DNA of 64,000 nt, from NCBI RefSeq assembly GCF_008370045.1, contig NZ_VOBN01000011.1:62001-126000 (forward strand). Direction: 5' to 3'. The stretch is from Pseudomonas sp. ANT_J12. GTDB lineage: Bacteria > Pseudomonadota > Gammaproteobacteria > Pseudomonadales > Pseudomonadaceae. The position numbers and the translations under genes were made by a program. The notes below the pieces were generated by a model, which searched no databases, was not told the origin of the DNA, and saw nothing but the letters and a program-made list of their open reading frames with translations. This document shows, piece by piece, positions 17,351-26,280 of the stretch. Numbering within the stretch: the stretch's first letter is position 1; each line of letters starts with the position of its first letter.

Positions 17351-19273
17351 ATGAGTGCAGATCGGACAAAAGCCAGTGCTATCGAGGACAGCCGATTCCG
17401 TCTGTTGATCGATGCTGTGGTGGACTATGCGATCTACATGATCGACCCCGATGGCATCATTACCAGCTGGAACGCCGGGGCCAAACGCTTCAAAGGCTAC
17501 GAGGAAGCGGAGATTCTGGGCCAGCATTTCTCGCGGTTCTACACCGAACCGGATCGCCTGGCCGGGCTGCCGCAACGCGCGCTGGACACGGCCATCAGGG
17601 AAGGGCGCTTCGAAGGCGAAGGCTGGCGGGTGCGCAAGGACGGCACGCACTTCTGGTCCCACGTGGTGATCGACCCGATCATCGACCCCTCGGGCACGTT
17701 GCTGGGTTTCGCCAAGATCACCCGGGACCTGACCGACCGCAAGATGGCCGAAGAAACCCTCAAGCAAAGCGAGCAGCAGTTTCGCCTGCTGGTGCAGAGC
17801 GTCACGGACTACGCCATCTACATGCTCGACGCGAGCGGCTACCTGACCAACTGGAACCTTGGCGCCCAGCGCATCAAGGGCTACCTGCCCGAAGAAGTGA
17901 TCGGCAAGCATTTTTCGATTTTCTACACCCCGGAAGACCGCGAAGCCGGCGAACCGCAACGGGCGCTGGAGACGGCTGCGCGGGAAGGTCGATTTGAAAA
18001 GAAGGCCTGGCGCGTGCGCAAGGACGGTACGCAGTTTTTCGCGCACGTGGTGGTGGACCCGATCTGGGGTGAGACGGGGACGCTGCTCGGTTTTGCCAAG
18101 ATCACCCGGGACATTACCGAAGTAACCCAGGCACAGCATGCCCTGGAGCAAACCCGTGAAGCGTTGTTCCAGGCGCAAAAAATGCAGGCCATCGGCCAAC
18201 TCAGTGGGGGGATCGCCCACGACTTCAACAACCTGTTGACGGTGATCCTGGGTAACCTGGAAATCGTGCGCAAACGGGTGGGGGATGAGCCGAAGATCGT
18301 TCGTTTGCTGGATAACGCGACCCAGGGCGCATTGCGTGGTGTGTCCCTGACCCAACGCATGCTGGCCTTCGCCCGGCGACAGGAACTCAAGACCGAACCG
18401 GTGGAAATACCCGCGCTGATCCACGGCATCACCGGGCTGTTACGCAGTTCCCTGGGACCGTCAGTGGCGCTGGAAACCCGCTTTGCTGGGGATCTCGAAC
18501 CCGCGCTGGCTGACATTAACCAACTCGAACTGGCGGTGTTGAACCTGGCGACGAACGCCCGGGACGCTATGCCCGATGGCGGGAAAATGGTCATCAGCGC
18601 CCGGTCCGAGGTGGTCAGCGACCCGGCCCGGTCATCCTTGCCGGCCGGCCGCTATGTGTGTCTGTCGGTCACGGACACCGGGGAGGGTATGGACCTGGCC
18701 ACCCTGGCGTCGGCGACCGATCCGTTCTTCACCACCAAAGGCGTCGGTAAAGGCACGGGCCTGGGTTTGTCGATGGTCCATGGTTTTATCGCGCAACTGG
18801 GCGGGCGCTTTATTCTCAAGAGCGAGAAAAACGTCGGCACCACGGCCGAACTCTGGCTACCGGTTGCCACGCCGGGTTCGATGGCCAAACCGGCCACTGA
18901 AGTGTCAGCGATGTCGCCGGTTCCGGGGCTGTCCGTGCTGGTGGTGGATGACGACACCCTGGTGTTGACCAGCACCAGCCTGCTGCTCGAGGACCTCGGC
19001 CACCGAGTGATCAGTGCGGCATCCGGGGTGCAGGCGCTGGAAGCATTCAACACCGGCCAGGCCATCGATCTGGTCATCACCGACATGGCCATGCCCCAGA
19101 TGAATGGCGCACAACTGGCGCAGGCGATCCGGGGCCTGAAGCCCGACCTGCCGATCATCCTCGCCACCGGTTATGCCGAGCGGCTTGAGGGTTTCGTGAC
19201 CGAACTGCCGCGCTTGTCCAAACCCTTTACCCAGGTGCACTTGGTGGAAATCATTGCCCAGGCCATGAAATAA
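17351..19273 (+). CDS. PAS-PAS hybrid sensor histidine kinase with C-terminal receiver
   Basis: This 640-residue cytosolic protein has no membrane segments. Two tandem, mutually similar PAS domains (about 15-140 and 140-265; both contain YAIYM(I/L)D, GYLPEE/GYEEAE-like and FAKITRD motifs) precede the HisKA domain with phosphoacceptor His290 (GGIAHDFNNLL), an HATPase domain (N box LNLATNARDAMP, G2 motif GKGTGLGLSMV) and a receiver domain with Asp578 (ITDMAMPQMNG). The architecture is that of a hybrid kinase that must pass phosphate to an Hpt protein or act by autoregulation. The second PAS probably arose by duplication. No cognate regulator is adjacent, and the signal is unknown; PAS domains often sense redox, light or small ligands. 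Confidence 0.92.
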   Translation: MSADRTKASAIEDSRFRLLIDAVVDYAIYMIDPDGIITSWNAGAKRFKGYEEAEILGQHFSRFYTEPDRLAGLPQRALDTAIREGRFEGEGWRVRKDGTHFWSHVVIDPIIDPSGTLLGFAKITRDLTDRKMAEETLKQSEQQFRLLVQSVTDYAIYMLDASGYLTNWNLGAQRIKGYLPEEVIGKHFSIFYTPEDREAGEPQRALETAAREGRFEKKAWRVRKDGTQFFAHVVVDPIWGETGTLLGFAKITRDITEVTQAQHALEQTREALFQAQKMQAIGQLSGGIAHDFNNLLTVILGNLEIVRKRVGDEPKIVRLLDNATQGALRGVSLTQRMLAFARRQELKTEPVEIPALIHGITGLLRSSLGPSVALETRFAGDLEPALADINQLELAVLNLATNARDAMPDGGKMVISARSEVVSDPARSSLPAGRYVCLSVTDTGEGMDLATLASATDPFFTTKGVGKGTGLGLSMVHGFIAQLGGRFILKSEKNVGTTAELWLPVATPGSMAKPATEVSAMSPVPGLSVLVVDDDTLVLTSTSLLLEDLGHRVISAASGVQALEAFNTGQAIDLVITDMAMPQMNGAQLAQAIRGLKPDLPIILATGYAERLEGFVTELPRLSKPFTQVHLVEIIAQAMK

Positions 19274-19378
19274 AAAGCGGGTATGTGTTTTTTCTTTGAC
19301 TTGGGACGCCTGGCAATCCGGCTGAACTTTGCCAATTTGCGGCTCTTCTAAACGTTTTCCACTCTGTGCGAGAACGTT

Positions 19379-19915
19379 GTGCCAAGAATCCTGACTGAAA
19401 CCGTGGCCGAAGAAGCCCTGACCGAACACAACGCCAAGATGTTCGGTTCGCCCAAGGAACGCCTGGATTTTTATCGCCGGGAAATCCAGTACGAAACCAG
19501 CATCCTGGCCAACCGCACCGATGCCTACCTGGCGGCGCAATCGTTTCTGGTAATTGCCTTCGCGTCTTGCATGGCCAATCTCAACCCCGAATGGGGCAAG
19601 TTGTTCACGCTGGTGGTGCCGCCATTTTTGGCGCTGCTGGGCGTGCTCAGTTCGTTGAACGCCTGGCCGGGGATTCGCGCGGCGTATGACATCATCGATC
19701 ACTGGCACTTCAAGCAAAGCCAATTGCTGAGTAGTGAACCGCTGATGGGGCTGGCTTACGACGAGTCGCCGCTGTTTGCTGAAACAGAGTCGAGCCACAA
19801 GGGGTATCGCAAGTCGCTGTTGTTCTCGGTGCGCACGCCGTGGATTTTTGCGACGTTCTGGATGTTGTTGGGCACTTATGCGGTTTACATCCAGGTCACG
19901 AATCCTGGGGGTTAA
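19379..19915 (+). CDS. Small membrane protein of unknown function
   Basis: This 178-residue protein starts at GTG 19379; ATG 19440 is an alternative. It has an N-terminal soluble helical segment, a paired hydrophobic region (SFLVIAFASCMANL, about 54-68, and LFTLVVPPFLALLGVLSSL, about 76-95), a soluble loop of about 55 residues and a last membrane helix (PWIFATFWMLLGTYAVYI, about 153-170). I do not recognise a family. It lies 105 bases after the hybrid kinase on the same strand, so cotranscription is possible. The layout (helical N-terminus plus TM hairpin) loosely resembles SLATT-like membrane proteins, but this is only a resemblance. Confidence 0.7.
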   Translation: MPRILTETVAEEALTEHNAKMFGSPKERLDFYRREIQYETSILANRTDAYLAAQSFLVIAFASCMANLNPEWGKLFTLVVPPFLALLGVLSSLNAWPGIRAAYDIIDHWHFKQSQLLSSEPLMGLAYDESPLFAETESSHKGYRKSLLFSVRTPWIFATFWMLLGTYAVYIQVTNPGG

Positions 19916-19948
19916 AAGGGTGCAGGGGGGCAAGGGGTGAATAAGCTG

Positions 19949-20100
19949 TTGTGGCGAGGGGGCTTGCCCCCGTTGGGCAGCGAAGCGGCCCCCGCTCTTG
20001 GGGGACTGCTGCGCAGTCCGACGGGGGCAAGCCCCCTCGCCACAGCAAGCCCTCTCGCCACAGCAAGCCTCTCACCACAGGCAAGCCTTTTAGCCACAGG
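19949..20100. repeat. REPIN plus degenerate REP tail (TGTGGCGAGGGGGCTTGC family)
   Basis: An inverted pair (TGTGGCGAGGGGGCTTGCCC ... GGGGGCAAGCCCCCTCGCCA) encloses about 50 bases and is followed by three shortening decayed half-copies (AGCAAGCCCTCTCGCCACAG, AGCAAGCCTCTCACCACAG, GGCAAGCCTTTTAGCCACAG). The tail looks like stepwise expansion and decay of one arm. The element lies between convergent genes. Confidence 0.75.
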
Positions 20101-20119
20101 TTCAGTGCCAGCCTTGCGA

Positions 20120-20596
20120 TTACGCCGCAATGTTGGCCGCCGTCATTTCCTTCTTGTATTGCACCTTGAGCATTTCCATCTGCTGCCCGAGTTCATCAAG
20201 CGTCGCCTTGCCCAACAACTTCTTGGCCTGAGGGAACATCTCGGTCTCTTCTTCCTCGATGTGGTGCTCCAGCAGTTCCTTGACCACCTTCACCCGGCCA
20301 GCGAACTCGGGTGTCGAAGGGTCGGTGACCTTCAAGTCCGGCAGCACCAGCGAATCCACGGTTCGGTGTTCTTCCTTGGCCTCGTAGTACATGACGTCCT
20401 GCTCCTTGCCACCGGCCTTTTTATACGCGGGGTACAGCACTTCCTCTTCCAGGCGCGTGTGAATGGTGATTTCCATCTCCAGCTTGCCGATCAACTCCAC
20501 GCGTTTTTTGATCGCGCGGTCGGTGGAATCGCTCAACTGGCTCAAGATGCCTTTTACGCGTTCGTGGTCGGCTTTTAACAGGTCAATGGCGTTCAT
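20120..20596 (-). CDS. Hemerythrin-like (HHE) domain protein
   Basis: This 158-residue all-helical protein has the metal ligands of the hemerythrin HHE domain: His11 (KADHERV), His46 (EITIHTRLEEEVLYP), His77 (EEHRTVD) and His111 with the following acidic HHIEEEE. Such proteins bind a non-haem di-iron centre and take part in oxygen or nitric-oxide sensing, iron repair or stress protection. The start ATG 20596 has AGAGG upstream. It is monocistronic between a REPIN and an AT-rich promoter region. The exact substrate is not predictable. Confidence 0.87.
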   Translation of the reverse strand: MNAIDLLKADHERVKGILSQLSDSTDRAIKKRVELIGKLEMEITIHTRLEEEVLYPAYKKAGGKEQDVMYYEAKEEHRTVDSLVLPDLKVTDPSTPEFAGRVKVVKELLEHHIEEEETEMFPQAKKLLGKATLDELGQQMEMLKVQYKKEMTAANIAA

Positions 20597-20909
20597 GGTC
20601 GAACCTCTTTTTTAGTCACGGGACAGCGCAGACGATCGCGTTGCCGTCAGTCGCTTACAGTGCAAGAGCATTTCCTGTGCCTGATTTCGTCTGCGGACAA
20701 AACGTTAATAAAACAATAGGTTGGCGCGGCTAATAGCCATTTGTACCGTGCAAGGTGCATGAATTGACGAGGGTATTCAGTGCAGATCGCGGCATCGGAT
20801 TGGGGAGCACGAAACGAAAAAATCGCAGCCTTCGGCAGCTCCTGCGGGCGTACACAAAACCCTGTAGGAGCTGGCGAAGGCTGCGATCTTTTGATCTTTC
20901 CAATTCCGC
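20597..20909. other. Intergenic region with REPIN; otherwise no gene seen
   Basis: These 313 bases separate two minus-strand genes. The part near 20600-20800 is AT-richer than the neighbourhood and probably holds the promoter of the hemerythrin gene. The part at 20817-20892 is a REPIN. Short reading frames here are formed by the repeat and are not credible genes. Confidence 0.6.
20817..20892. repeat. REPIN (GAAGGCTGCGATCTTTT family)
   Basis: Inverted arms AAAATCGCAGCCTTCGGCAG and GGCGAAGGCTGCGATCTTTT are separated by about 36 bases. It is the same family as the half-element at 4599-4655. Confidence 0.75.
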
Positions 20910-21203
20910 TCAAACCCGAGAATCAAACCCCGCCGATTTCGCACGCAACATCGCCAACGTCTCCGTCGACGGAAACTCTTCTTCAATCAGCCGCAGATGA
21001 TCAATCGCGTCCTGGAACTTCACATCAGCCTTTTGGCGCAGCGCCTGGTATTGGGTGAACAACTCGGCATCCAGTTCGGCTTTTTCCAGCAGTTCAAACG
21101 CCTCCCGGCTCAGCAGATGCGCCTCTTCGAACAACAGACGATTGCATTCCAGTGCGAAGTTGCGGCGAGCCTCAGGATCTACCGGAGCCGAGAAGTACTT
21201 CAT
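20910..21203 (-). CDS. Small hypothetical protein
   Basis: This 97-residue protein uses ATG 21203, which has AAGGTG seven bases upstream; a longer frame to 21233 adds residues without a Shine-Dalgarno. The sequence is acidic, highly helical and rich in Leu/Glu/Ala (FEEAHLLSREAFELLEKAEL), suggesting a coiled-coil or helical bundle, with no cysteine pairs, signal or membrane segment apart from one Cys near residue 20. I do not recognise a family. Codon use and a good ribosome site make it a believable gene. Confidence 0.65.
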   Translation of the reverse strand: MKYFSAPVDPEARRNFALECNRLLFEEAHLLSREAFELLEKAELDAELFTQYQALRQKADVKFQDAIDHLRLIEEEFPSTETLAMLRAKSAGFDSRV

Positions 21204-21356
21204 AGCGTTCACCTTGATAAGAGGGGTAGCCACACGGGCTGATAATCGTGTGACCGCCTGCCTTTCAAGGAAATTTCAAAATTTTTACGCACAAAAATGG
21301 ATGGAAACATAGCTTGCTATCGTAAAAAACAATCAGAATTTTTGATTATTCAGTCA

Positions 21357-21625
21357 CTCGTAGCGAGCCAGCATCAGCTGGGTGCTGATGCCATGGACCA
21401 GGATGCTCAGCGCCACGATCGACAACGTCAGGTCGGTGCACAGTAATCATTGGGGGAGAAGGTGCTGTCGGCATTGCGGATGCGCATCGACAAAGTCACG
21501 CGCCCGATGCCGTGGCCCATCCAGTTCGCCGCGTCCTTGATGTCCAGCTTGAGAAGGTCCATGCCCGCCGGGCCGATGGCCTCGTCCGACGCCAGCAACA
21601 CATAGATTGGCGCCACTTCCACCCT
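21357..21625 (-). pseudogene. Decayed fragments, including the C-terminal end of a CPA1-type cation/proton antiporter
   Basis: Reading the minus strand, about 21360-21435 encodes CTDLTLSIVALSILVHGIST followed by QLMLARYE and a stop, which is like the last membrane helix and tail of a NhaP/CPA1 cation:proton antiporter, but the frame is closed by a stop just upstream. In another frame, 21428-21625 encodes a clean-looking segment (APIYVLLASDEAIGPAGMDL ... NADSTFSPNDYC) that has no start of its own, since its only upstream ATG lies in the REPIN. I do not recognise that second segment. Both look like remnants left by deletion rather than working genes. Confidence 0.5.
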
Positions 21626-21718
21626 TGCAGGAGCGAGGCTTGCCCGCGAAGACGGTGTGTCAGTCAACATCCCTATCGACTGGACGGACGCCTTCGCGGG
21701 CAAGCCTCGCTCCTACAG
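21626..21718. repeat. REPIN (GTAGGAGCGAGGCTTGCCCG family)
   Basis: Inverted arms GCAGGAGCGAGGCTTGCCCG and GGGCAAGCCTCGCTCCTACA enclose a spacer with the imperfect inner symmetry common in these elements (GTGTCAGTCAAC...). It sits at the 3' end of the C-S lyase gene. Confidence 0.8.
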
Positions 21719-21727
21719 GGAATGGGG

Positions 21728-22873
21728 TCAGGCTTTGAGGCTGCGCTCCATCCGCGCAATCCCTTCTTCCAGCAATACCCGCGGGCAGCCGAAGTTCAGG
21801 CGTACAAACTGTTGGCTGTGATCCCCAAAATCCAGGCCCGCACTCAACCCGACCTTGGCCTGTTCCAGGAAGAACCGCTGCGGATCCTCCAGCCCCAGCG
21901 CCGAGCAGTCGAGCCACGCCAGGTAAGTGCCTTGGGGCACGTTGATGGTCACCCCCGGCAACCGCGTGCGCACGGCGTCCACCAGATAATCACGGTTAGC
22001 GTGCAGGTACGTTATCAGCCCGGCCAGCCAAGGTCCGCCTTCGGTATAGGCCACGCGGGTGGCTTCCAGGCCCAGCGGGTTGACGCTGTCGACCAGGCCG
22101 CAACGGGCGTGATTGACCCGCGACAGCAGCGCCGGATCCTGGATGATCATGAAGGAGGTCTTCAAACCCGCGATGTTGTAGGCCTTGCTCGCCGACATCA
22201 GGGTGATGGTGCGTTTGGCGATTTCAGCGCTCAACGACGCGGTAGGAATATGTACGCGACCGTCGTAACACAGCTCGGCGTGGATCTCGTCGGAGATGAT
22301 CCAGGCGTCCTGCGCCAGGCAGATATCGGCCACGGCTTGCAGTTCTTCCCGGGGGAACACCTTGCCCAGCGGGTTATGCGGGTTGCTCAGCAGCAACGCG
22401 CCACCTCCGTTCAGGGATTCGCGCAAGGCATCGAGCGGTGTGGCGTAGGAACCGTCGGCCTGGGCGACGAATTCCAGCTCGACCTTGTTCAGTCCCCAAT
22501 GTCCCGGTGCGTGACGCAGTGGCGGGTAGTTCGGTGTTTGCACCACGACGTTCTGCTGCGGCTCGACCAGCGCGTTCAGCGCCATGTTGAATCCCGATTC
22601 CACCCCCGGCAAAAACACCAGTTCCGAAGGTTTCACCCGCCAGGCGTATTTGTTCCAGAGGTCGGCGACGATGGCGTCGCGCAGGCTGTCCGGGGCCACG
22701 CTGTAGCCGAGCAACGGGTGTTCCAGGCGTTTTTGCAGGGCCTGGATAATCACCGGCGGCGCGGCGAAATCCATGTCCGCGACCCACATCGGCAACACGT
22801 CGGCCGGGTAACGGCTCCATTTGGTACTGCCGGTTGCGTGGCGGTCGAACACCTGGTCGAAATCGAAAGTCAT
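21728..22873 (-). CDS. patB: MalY/PatB family PLP-dependent aminotransferase / cystathionine beta-lyase
   Basis: This 381-residue fold-type I PLP enzyme starts MTFDFDQVFDRH, as is usual in this family; four extra codons upstream are possible. It carries the characteristic WVADMDF near residue 30, NPHNPLG, SDEIHAEL and the PLP lysine in SASKAYNIAG. MalY/PatB proteins cleave C-S bonds in cystathionine or cysteine conjugates and may also act as aminotransferases. A single promoter in the 341-base upstream gap would serve the gene. Which C-S substrate is preferred cannot be read from the sequence. Confidence 0.9.
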   Translation of the reverse strand: MTFDFDQVFDRHATGSTKWSRYPADVLPMWVADMDFAAPPVIIQALQKRLEHPLLGYSVAPDSLRDAIVADLWNKYAWRVKPSELVFLPGVESGFNMALNALVEPQQNVVVQTPNYPPLRHAPGHWGLNKVELEFVAQADGSYATPLDALRESLNGGGALLLSNPHNPLGKVFPREELQAVADICLAQDAWIISDEIHAELCYDGRVHIPTASLSAEIAKRTITLMSASKAYNIAGLKTSFMIIQDPALLSRVNHARCGLVDSVNPLGLEATRVAYTEGGPWLAGLITYLHANRDYLVDAVRTRLPGVTINVPQGTYLAWLDCSALGLEDPQRFFLEQAKVGLSAGLDFGDHSQQFVRLNFGCPRVLLEEGIARMERSLKA

Positions 22874-22948
22874 GCGCGGTCTCATAGAAGGCAGGGTTAA
22901 TCACGGCGGCCATGATAAGCCGCAACCCACACCGAGCACACCATTCTC

Positions 22949-23043
22949 CTGTAGGAGCGAGGCTTGCCCGCGAAGGCGGCGTGTCAGTCACCATAAATGC
23001 AGGCTGACACGACGCCATCGCGGGCAAGCCTTGCTCCTACAGG
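22949..23043. repeat. REPIN (GTAGGAGCGAGGCTTGCCCG family)
   Basis: Inverted arms TGTAGGAGCGAGGCTTGCCC and GGGCAAGCCTTGCTCCTACA surround an inner partly symmetric core (GTGTCAGTC ... GGCTGACAC). Confidence 0.8.
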
Positions 23044-23135
23044 GAGTCGGTGGTGGTGTCAGGCGACGTTGGTGTTGTGCCGACGGTCGGTTTTCATAGT
23101 TGAACTCATAACCCTGGCCTAAAGTTTGAATTACC

Positions 23136-23191
23136 GGCAGCCACGCTGCCGCGACCGTGTCTGTCCAGAAAAACCCGGAAAAGCACCGGGT
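23136..23191 (+). promoter_or_regulatory. Two hairpins in the fdnG leader
   Basis: GGCAGC-CAC-GCTGCC (23136-23150) and ACCCGG-AAAAGCA-CCGGGT (23173-23191) form perfect 6-bp stems just before the fdnG Shine-Dalgarno AGGAG. They could be mRNA structures modulating translation or operator sites. There is no T-run, so they are not simple terminators. Confidence 0.35.
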
Positions 23192-23214
23192 CTTCACCTG
23201 ATCAGGAGTGCACG

Positions 23215-26200
23215 ATGGACCTCAACCGTCGTCAGTTCTTCAAGGTCGCCGGTATCGGCCTTGCGGGCTCGAGCCTCGGCGCGCTGGGAATGCTCCCGGT
23301 GCCGGCCTTCGCCGAGCAAGTGCGTCATTTCAAACTCGCCCACACCCATGAAACCCGCAACACCTGCCCGTACTGCTCGGTGGGTTGCGGCTTGATCATG
23401 TACAGCCAGGGCGACCAGGCCAAGAACGTCGCGCAAAGCATCATTCACATCGAAGGCGACGCTGATCACCCGGTCAATCGCGGCACCCTGTGCCCCAAAG
23501 GCGCGGGCCTGCTGGACTTCATTCACAGCCCCAGCCGCTTGCAGTACCCGCAAGTACGCAAGCCTGGCAGCAGCGAATGGACACGTATCTCCTGGGATGA
23601 AGCCCTGGACCGCGTGGTCGACCTGATGAAGACCGACCGCGACGCCAATTTCATCGAGAAGAACGCCAAGGGCGAAACGGTGAACCGCTGGCTGACCACC
23701 GGGTTCCTCGCGGCGTCGGCGGCGTCCAACGAAGCGGGCTACATCACCCACAAGGTGATTCGCAGCCTGGGCATGCTGGGGTTCGATAACCAGGCGCGTG
23801 TCTGACACGGTCCGACGGTGGCAAGTCTTGCCCCGACGTACGGCCGTGGTGCCATGACCAATACCTGGACCGATATTGCCAACGCGAACCTGATCCTGGT
23901 GATGGGCGGCAACGCAGCAGAAGCGCACCCTTGCGGCTTTAAATGGGTGACCGAAGCCAAGGCCCACAACAAGGCCCGGTTGATCGTGGTCGATCCGCGC
24001 TTCACCCGCACCGCGTCCGTGGCCGACTATTACGCGCCGATCCGCACCGGCACCGACATCGCCTTCATGGGCGGGTTGATCAATTACCTGCTGACCGAGG
24101 ACAAGATCCAGCACGAGTACGTGCGCAATTACACCGACGTGTCGTTCATCGTCAAAGCCGGGTTCGGTTTCGAGGACGGGATTTTCAGCGGCTACGACGC
24201 GGAAAAACGCCTGTACACCGACAAATCCGGCTGGGGTTATGAGCTGGGCGAGGACGGTTTTGCCAAGGTCGACCCGACCCTGCAAGACCCGCGCTGCGTC
24301 TATCAACTGATGAAAACCCACTACAGCCGCTACACCATCGACCTGGCGAGCCAGATCTGCGGCATGCCCGTGGACGCCATCAAGAAAATCTGGGAAGAAA
24401 TCGCCACCTGCTCGACACCGGGCAAGACCATGACGATTCTCTACGCGCTCGGCTGGACTCAACATTCCATCGGTTCGCAGATCATTCGCAGCGCAGCGAT
24501 GGTGCAACTGCTGCTGGGCAACGTCGGCATGCCGGGTGGCGGAGTCAATGCCTTGCGCGGCCACTCCAACATCCAGGGCCTGACCGACCTCGGCTTGCTC
24601 TCCAATGCGCTGCCCGGTTACCTGACCCTGGGCGTGGATGCCGAGCAGGACTACAAGGCCTACATCACCAAGCGCACACAAATGCCGTTGCGCCCGGGGC
24701 AGTTGTCCTACTGGCAGAACTACAGCAAGTTCCACGTCAGCCTGATGAAGTCCTGGTACGGCAACAACGCCACCGCCGAGAACAATTGGGCCTACGACTA
24801 CCTGCCCAAACTCGACATCCCCAACTACGACATCCTGAAAATGTTCGATTTGATGGGGCAGGGCAAGGTCAACGGCTACATGTGCCAGGGCTTCAACCCG
24901 ATTGCCGCGTTGCCGGACAAGAACCGGGTGATGGCGGCGCTGGCCAAGCTCAAATGGCTGGTGGTGATGGACCCACTGTCCACGGAGACCTCGGAATTCT
25001 GGAAAAACGTCGGGCCGTACAACGACGTGACCAGCGCCGATATTCATACCGAAGTCATTCGCCTGCCGACCACCTGTTTTGCCGAGGAGGACGGTTCGCT
25101 GGTCAACAGCAGTCGTTGGCTGCAATGGCACTGGAAAGGCGCAGACGGGCCGGGGGAAGCGCACACCGACATCAAGATCATGGGCGAACTGTTCCTGCGC
25201 CTGCGCAAGCGTTATCAGGCCGAGGGCGGTGCGTATCCCGATCCGCTGCTGAAACTGTCGTGGCCATACAAAATCCCTGACGAACCGTCGCCGGAAGAAC
25301 TGGCCAAGGAAATCAACGGCAACGCCACGCTCGATTTCACCGATGCCACCGGCGCGGCGATCAAGGGCAACGCGCAACTGGCCGGTTTCGGCCAGCTCAA
25401 GGACGACGGCAGCACCGCGTCCGGCTGCTGGATTTTCTGCGGTAGCTGGACCGAAACCGGCAATCAGATGGCCCGTCGCGATAACAGCGATCCTTACGGC
25501 ATGAAGCAACATTTGGGCTGGGCCTGGGCCTGGCCATCCAACCGGCGGATTCTCTACAACCGCGCCTCGGCCGACCCGCAGGGCAAGCCGTGGGACGAGA
25601 AAAAACGCCTGGTGTGGTGGAACGGCAAGGCCTGGGGCGGCACCGATGTGCCGGACTTCAAGGCCGATTCGCCACCGGAAGCGGGGATGAACCCATTCAT
25701 CATGAACCCCGAAGGCGTGGCGCGGTTCTTCGCCGTGGACAAGATGAACGAAGGGCCATTCCCCGAGCACTACGAGCCGTTTGAAACCCCGATCGGCATC
25801 AACCCGCTGCACCCCAACAACAAGAAAGCCACCAGCAACCCGGCGGCGCGGATCTTCGATTCGGTGTGGGACACCCTCGGCGTGGCCAAGGATTACCCGT
25901 ACGCCGCGACGAGTTATCGGCTGACCGAGCATTTCCACTTCTGGAGCAAGCACTGCAAGCTCAACGCCATCGCGCAGCCGGAGCAATTCGTCGAGATCGG
26001 CGAAGTGCTGGCCAAGGAGAAAGGCATCGTGGCCGGCGACAAGGTGCGGGTCAGCAGCAAGCGCGGCTTTATCGAAGCGGTGGCGGTGGTGACCAAGCGT
26101 ATCCGGCCGTTGCAGGTCAACGGCCAGGTGGTGCACCACATCGGTATCCCGCTGCACTGGGGGTTTACCGGGTTGACGCGTCACGGTTATCTCACCAACA

Positions 26201-26280
26201 CCCTGGTGCCGTTCCTCGGCGATGGTAATTCCCAGACCCCGGAATCCAAGTCATTCCTGGTCAACGTGGAGAAAGTCTAA
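23215..26280 (+). CDS. fdnG: Formate dehydrogenase-N/O alpha subunit, selenocysteine-containing
   Basis: Read through the in-frame TGA at 23803-23805, this is a 1021-residue molybdopterin oxidoreductase. A twin-arginine signal (NRRQFFKVAGIG) sends it to the periplasm; Cys residues in NTCPYCSVGCG and TLCPKGAG bind the 4Fe-4S cluster. The TGA is residue 197, in the context ARV-U-HGPTVASLAP, matching the Sec active site of E. coli FdnG (Sec196). A SECIS-like hairpin follows, and the full Sec machinery lies downstream. The enzyme oxidises formate to CO2, ligating the Mo-bis-MGD cofactor through Sec, and passes electrons to FdnH and FdnI. Gene finders unaware of Sec split it into two pieces (23215-23805 and 23818-26280); it is not a pseudogene. 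Confidence 0.97.
23803..23843 (+). promoter_or_regulatory. Sec codon and bacterial SECIS-like element in fdnG
   Basis: The UGA is followed by a hairpin GGCAA-GTC-TTGCC (23820-23832) about 14 bases downstream, with a G and U in the apical loop as SelB requires. The segment GCAAGTCTTGC is strongly reminiscent of the E. coli fdnG element. SelB with Sec-tRNA would bind here and recode UGA. Confidence 0.85.

Larger units (their letters stand above)
22874..23214. other. Divergent promoter region between patB-like gene and formate dehydrogenase operon
   Basis: These 341 bases hold a REPIN at 22949-23043 and, closer to fdnG, two hairpins (23136-23150 and 23173-23191). No gene was seen. The fdnG promoter should lie between the REPIN and the first hairpin; no convincing Anr/FNR box (TTGAT-N4-ATCAA) was found. 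Confidence 0.6.

Noticed and set aside
22821..23099. Small frames inside the REPIN near patB
   Set aside because: They are made by the repeat itself (PCRSEACPRRR-like translations recur at every REPIN in this window).
23803..23805. In-frame TGA splitting fdnG
   Set aside because: It sits at the Sec position with the expected ARV-U-HGPTVASL context, a SECIS-like hairpin and the whole Sec machinery downstream, so it is a recoding codon and not a nonsense mutation.
23194..26184. Long minus-strand open frame across fdnG
   Set aside because: It is antisense to fdnG and lacks any recognisable domain; it is a shadow of GC-rich codon use.
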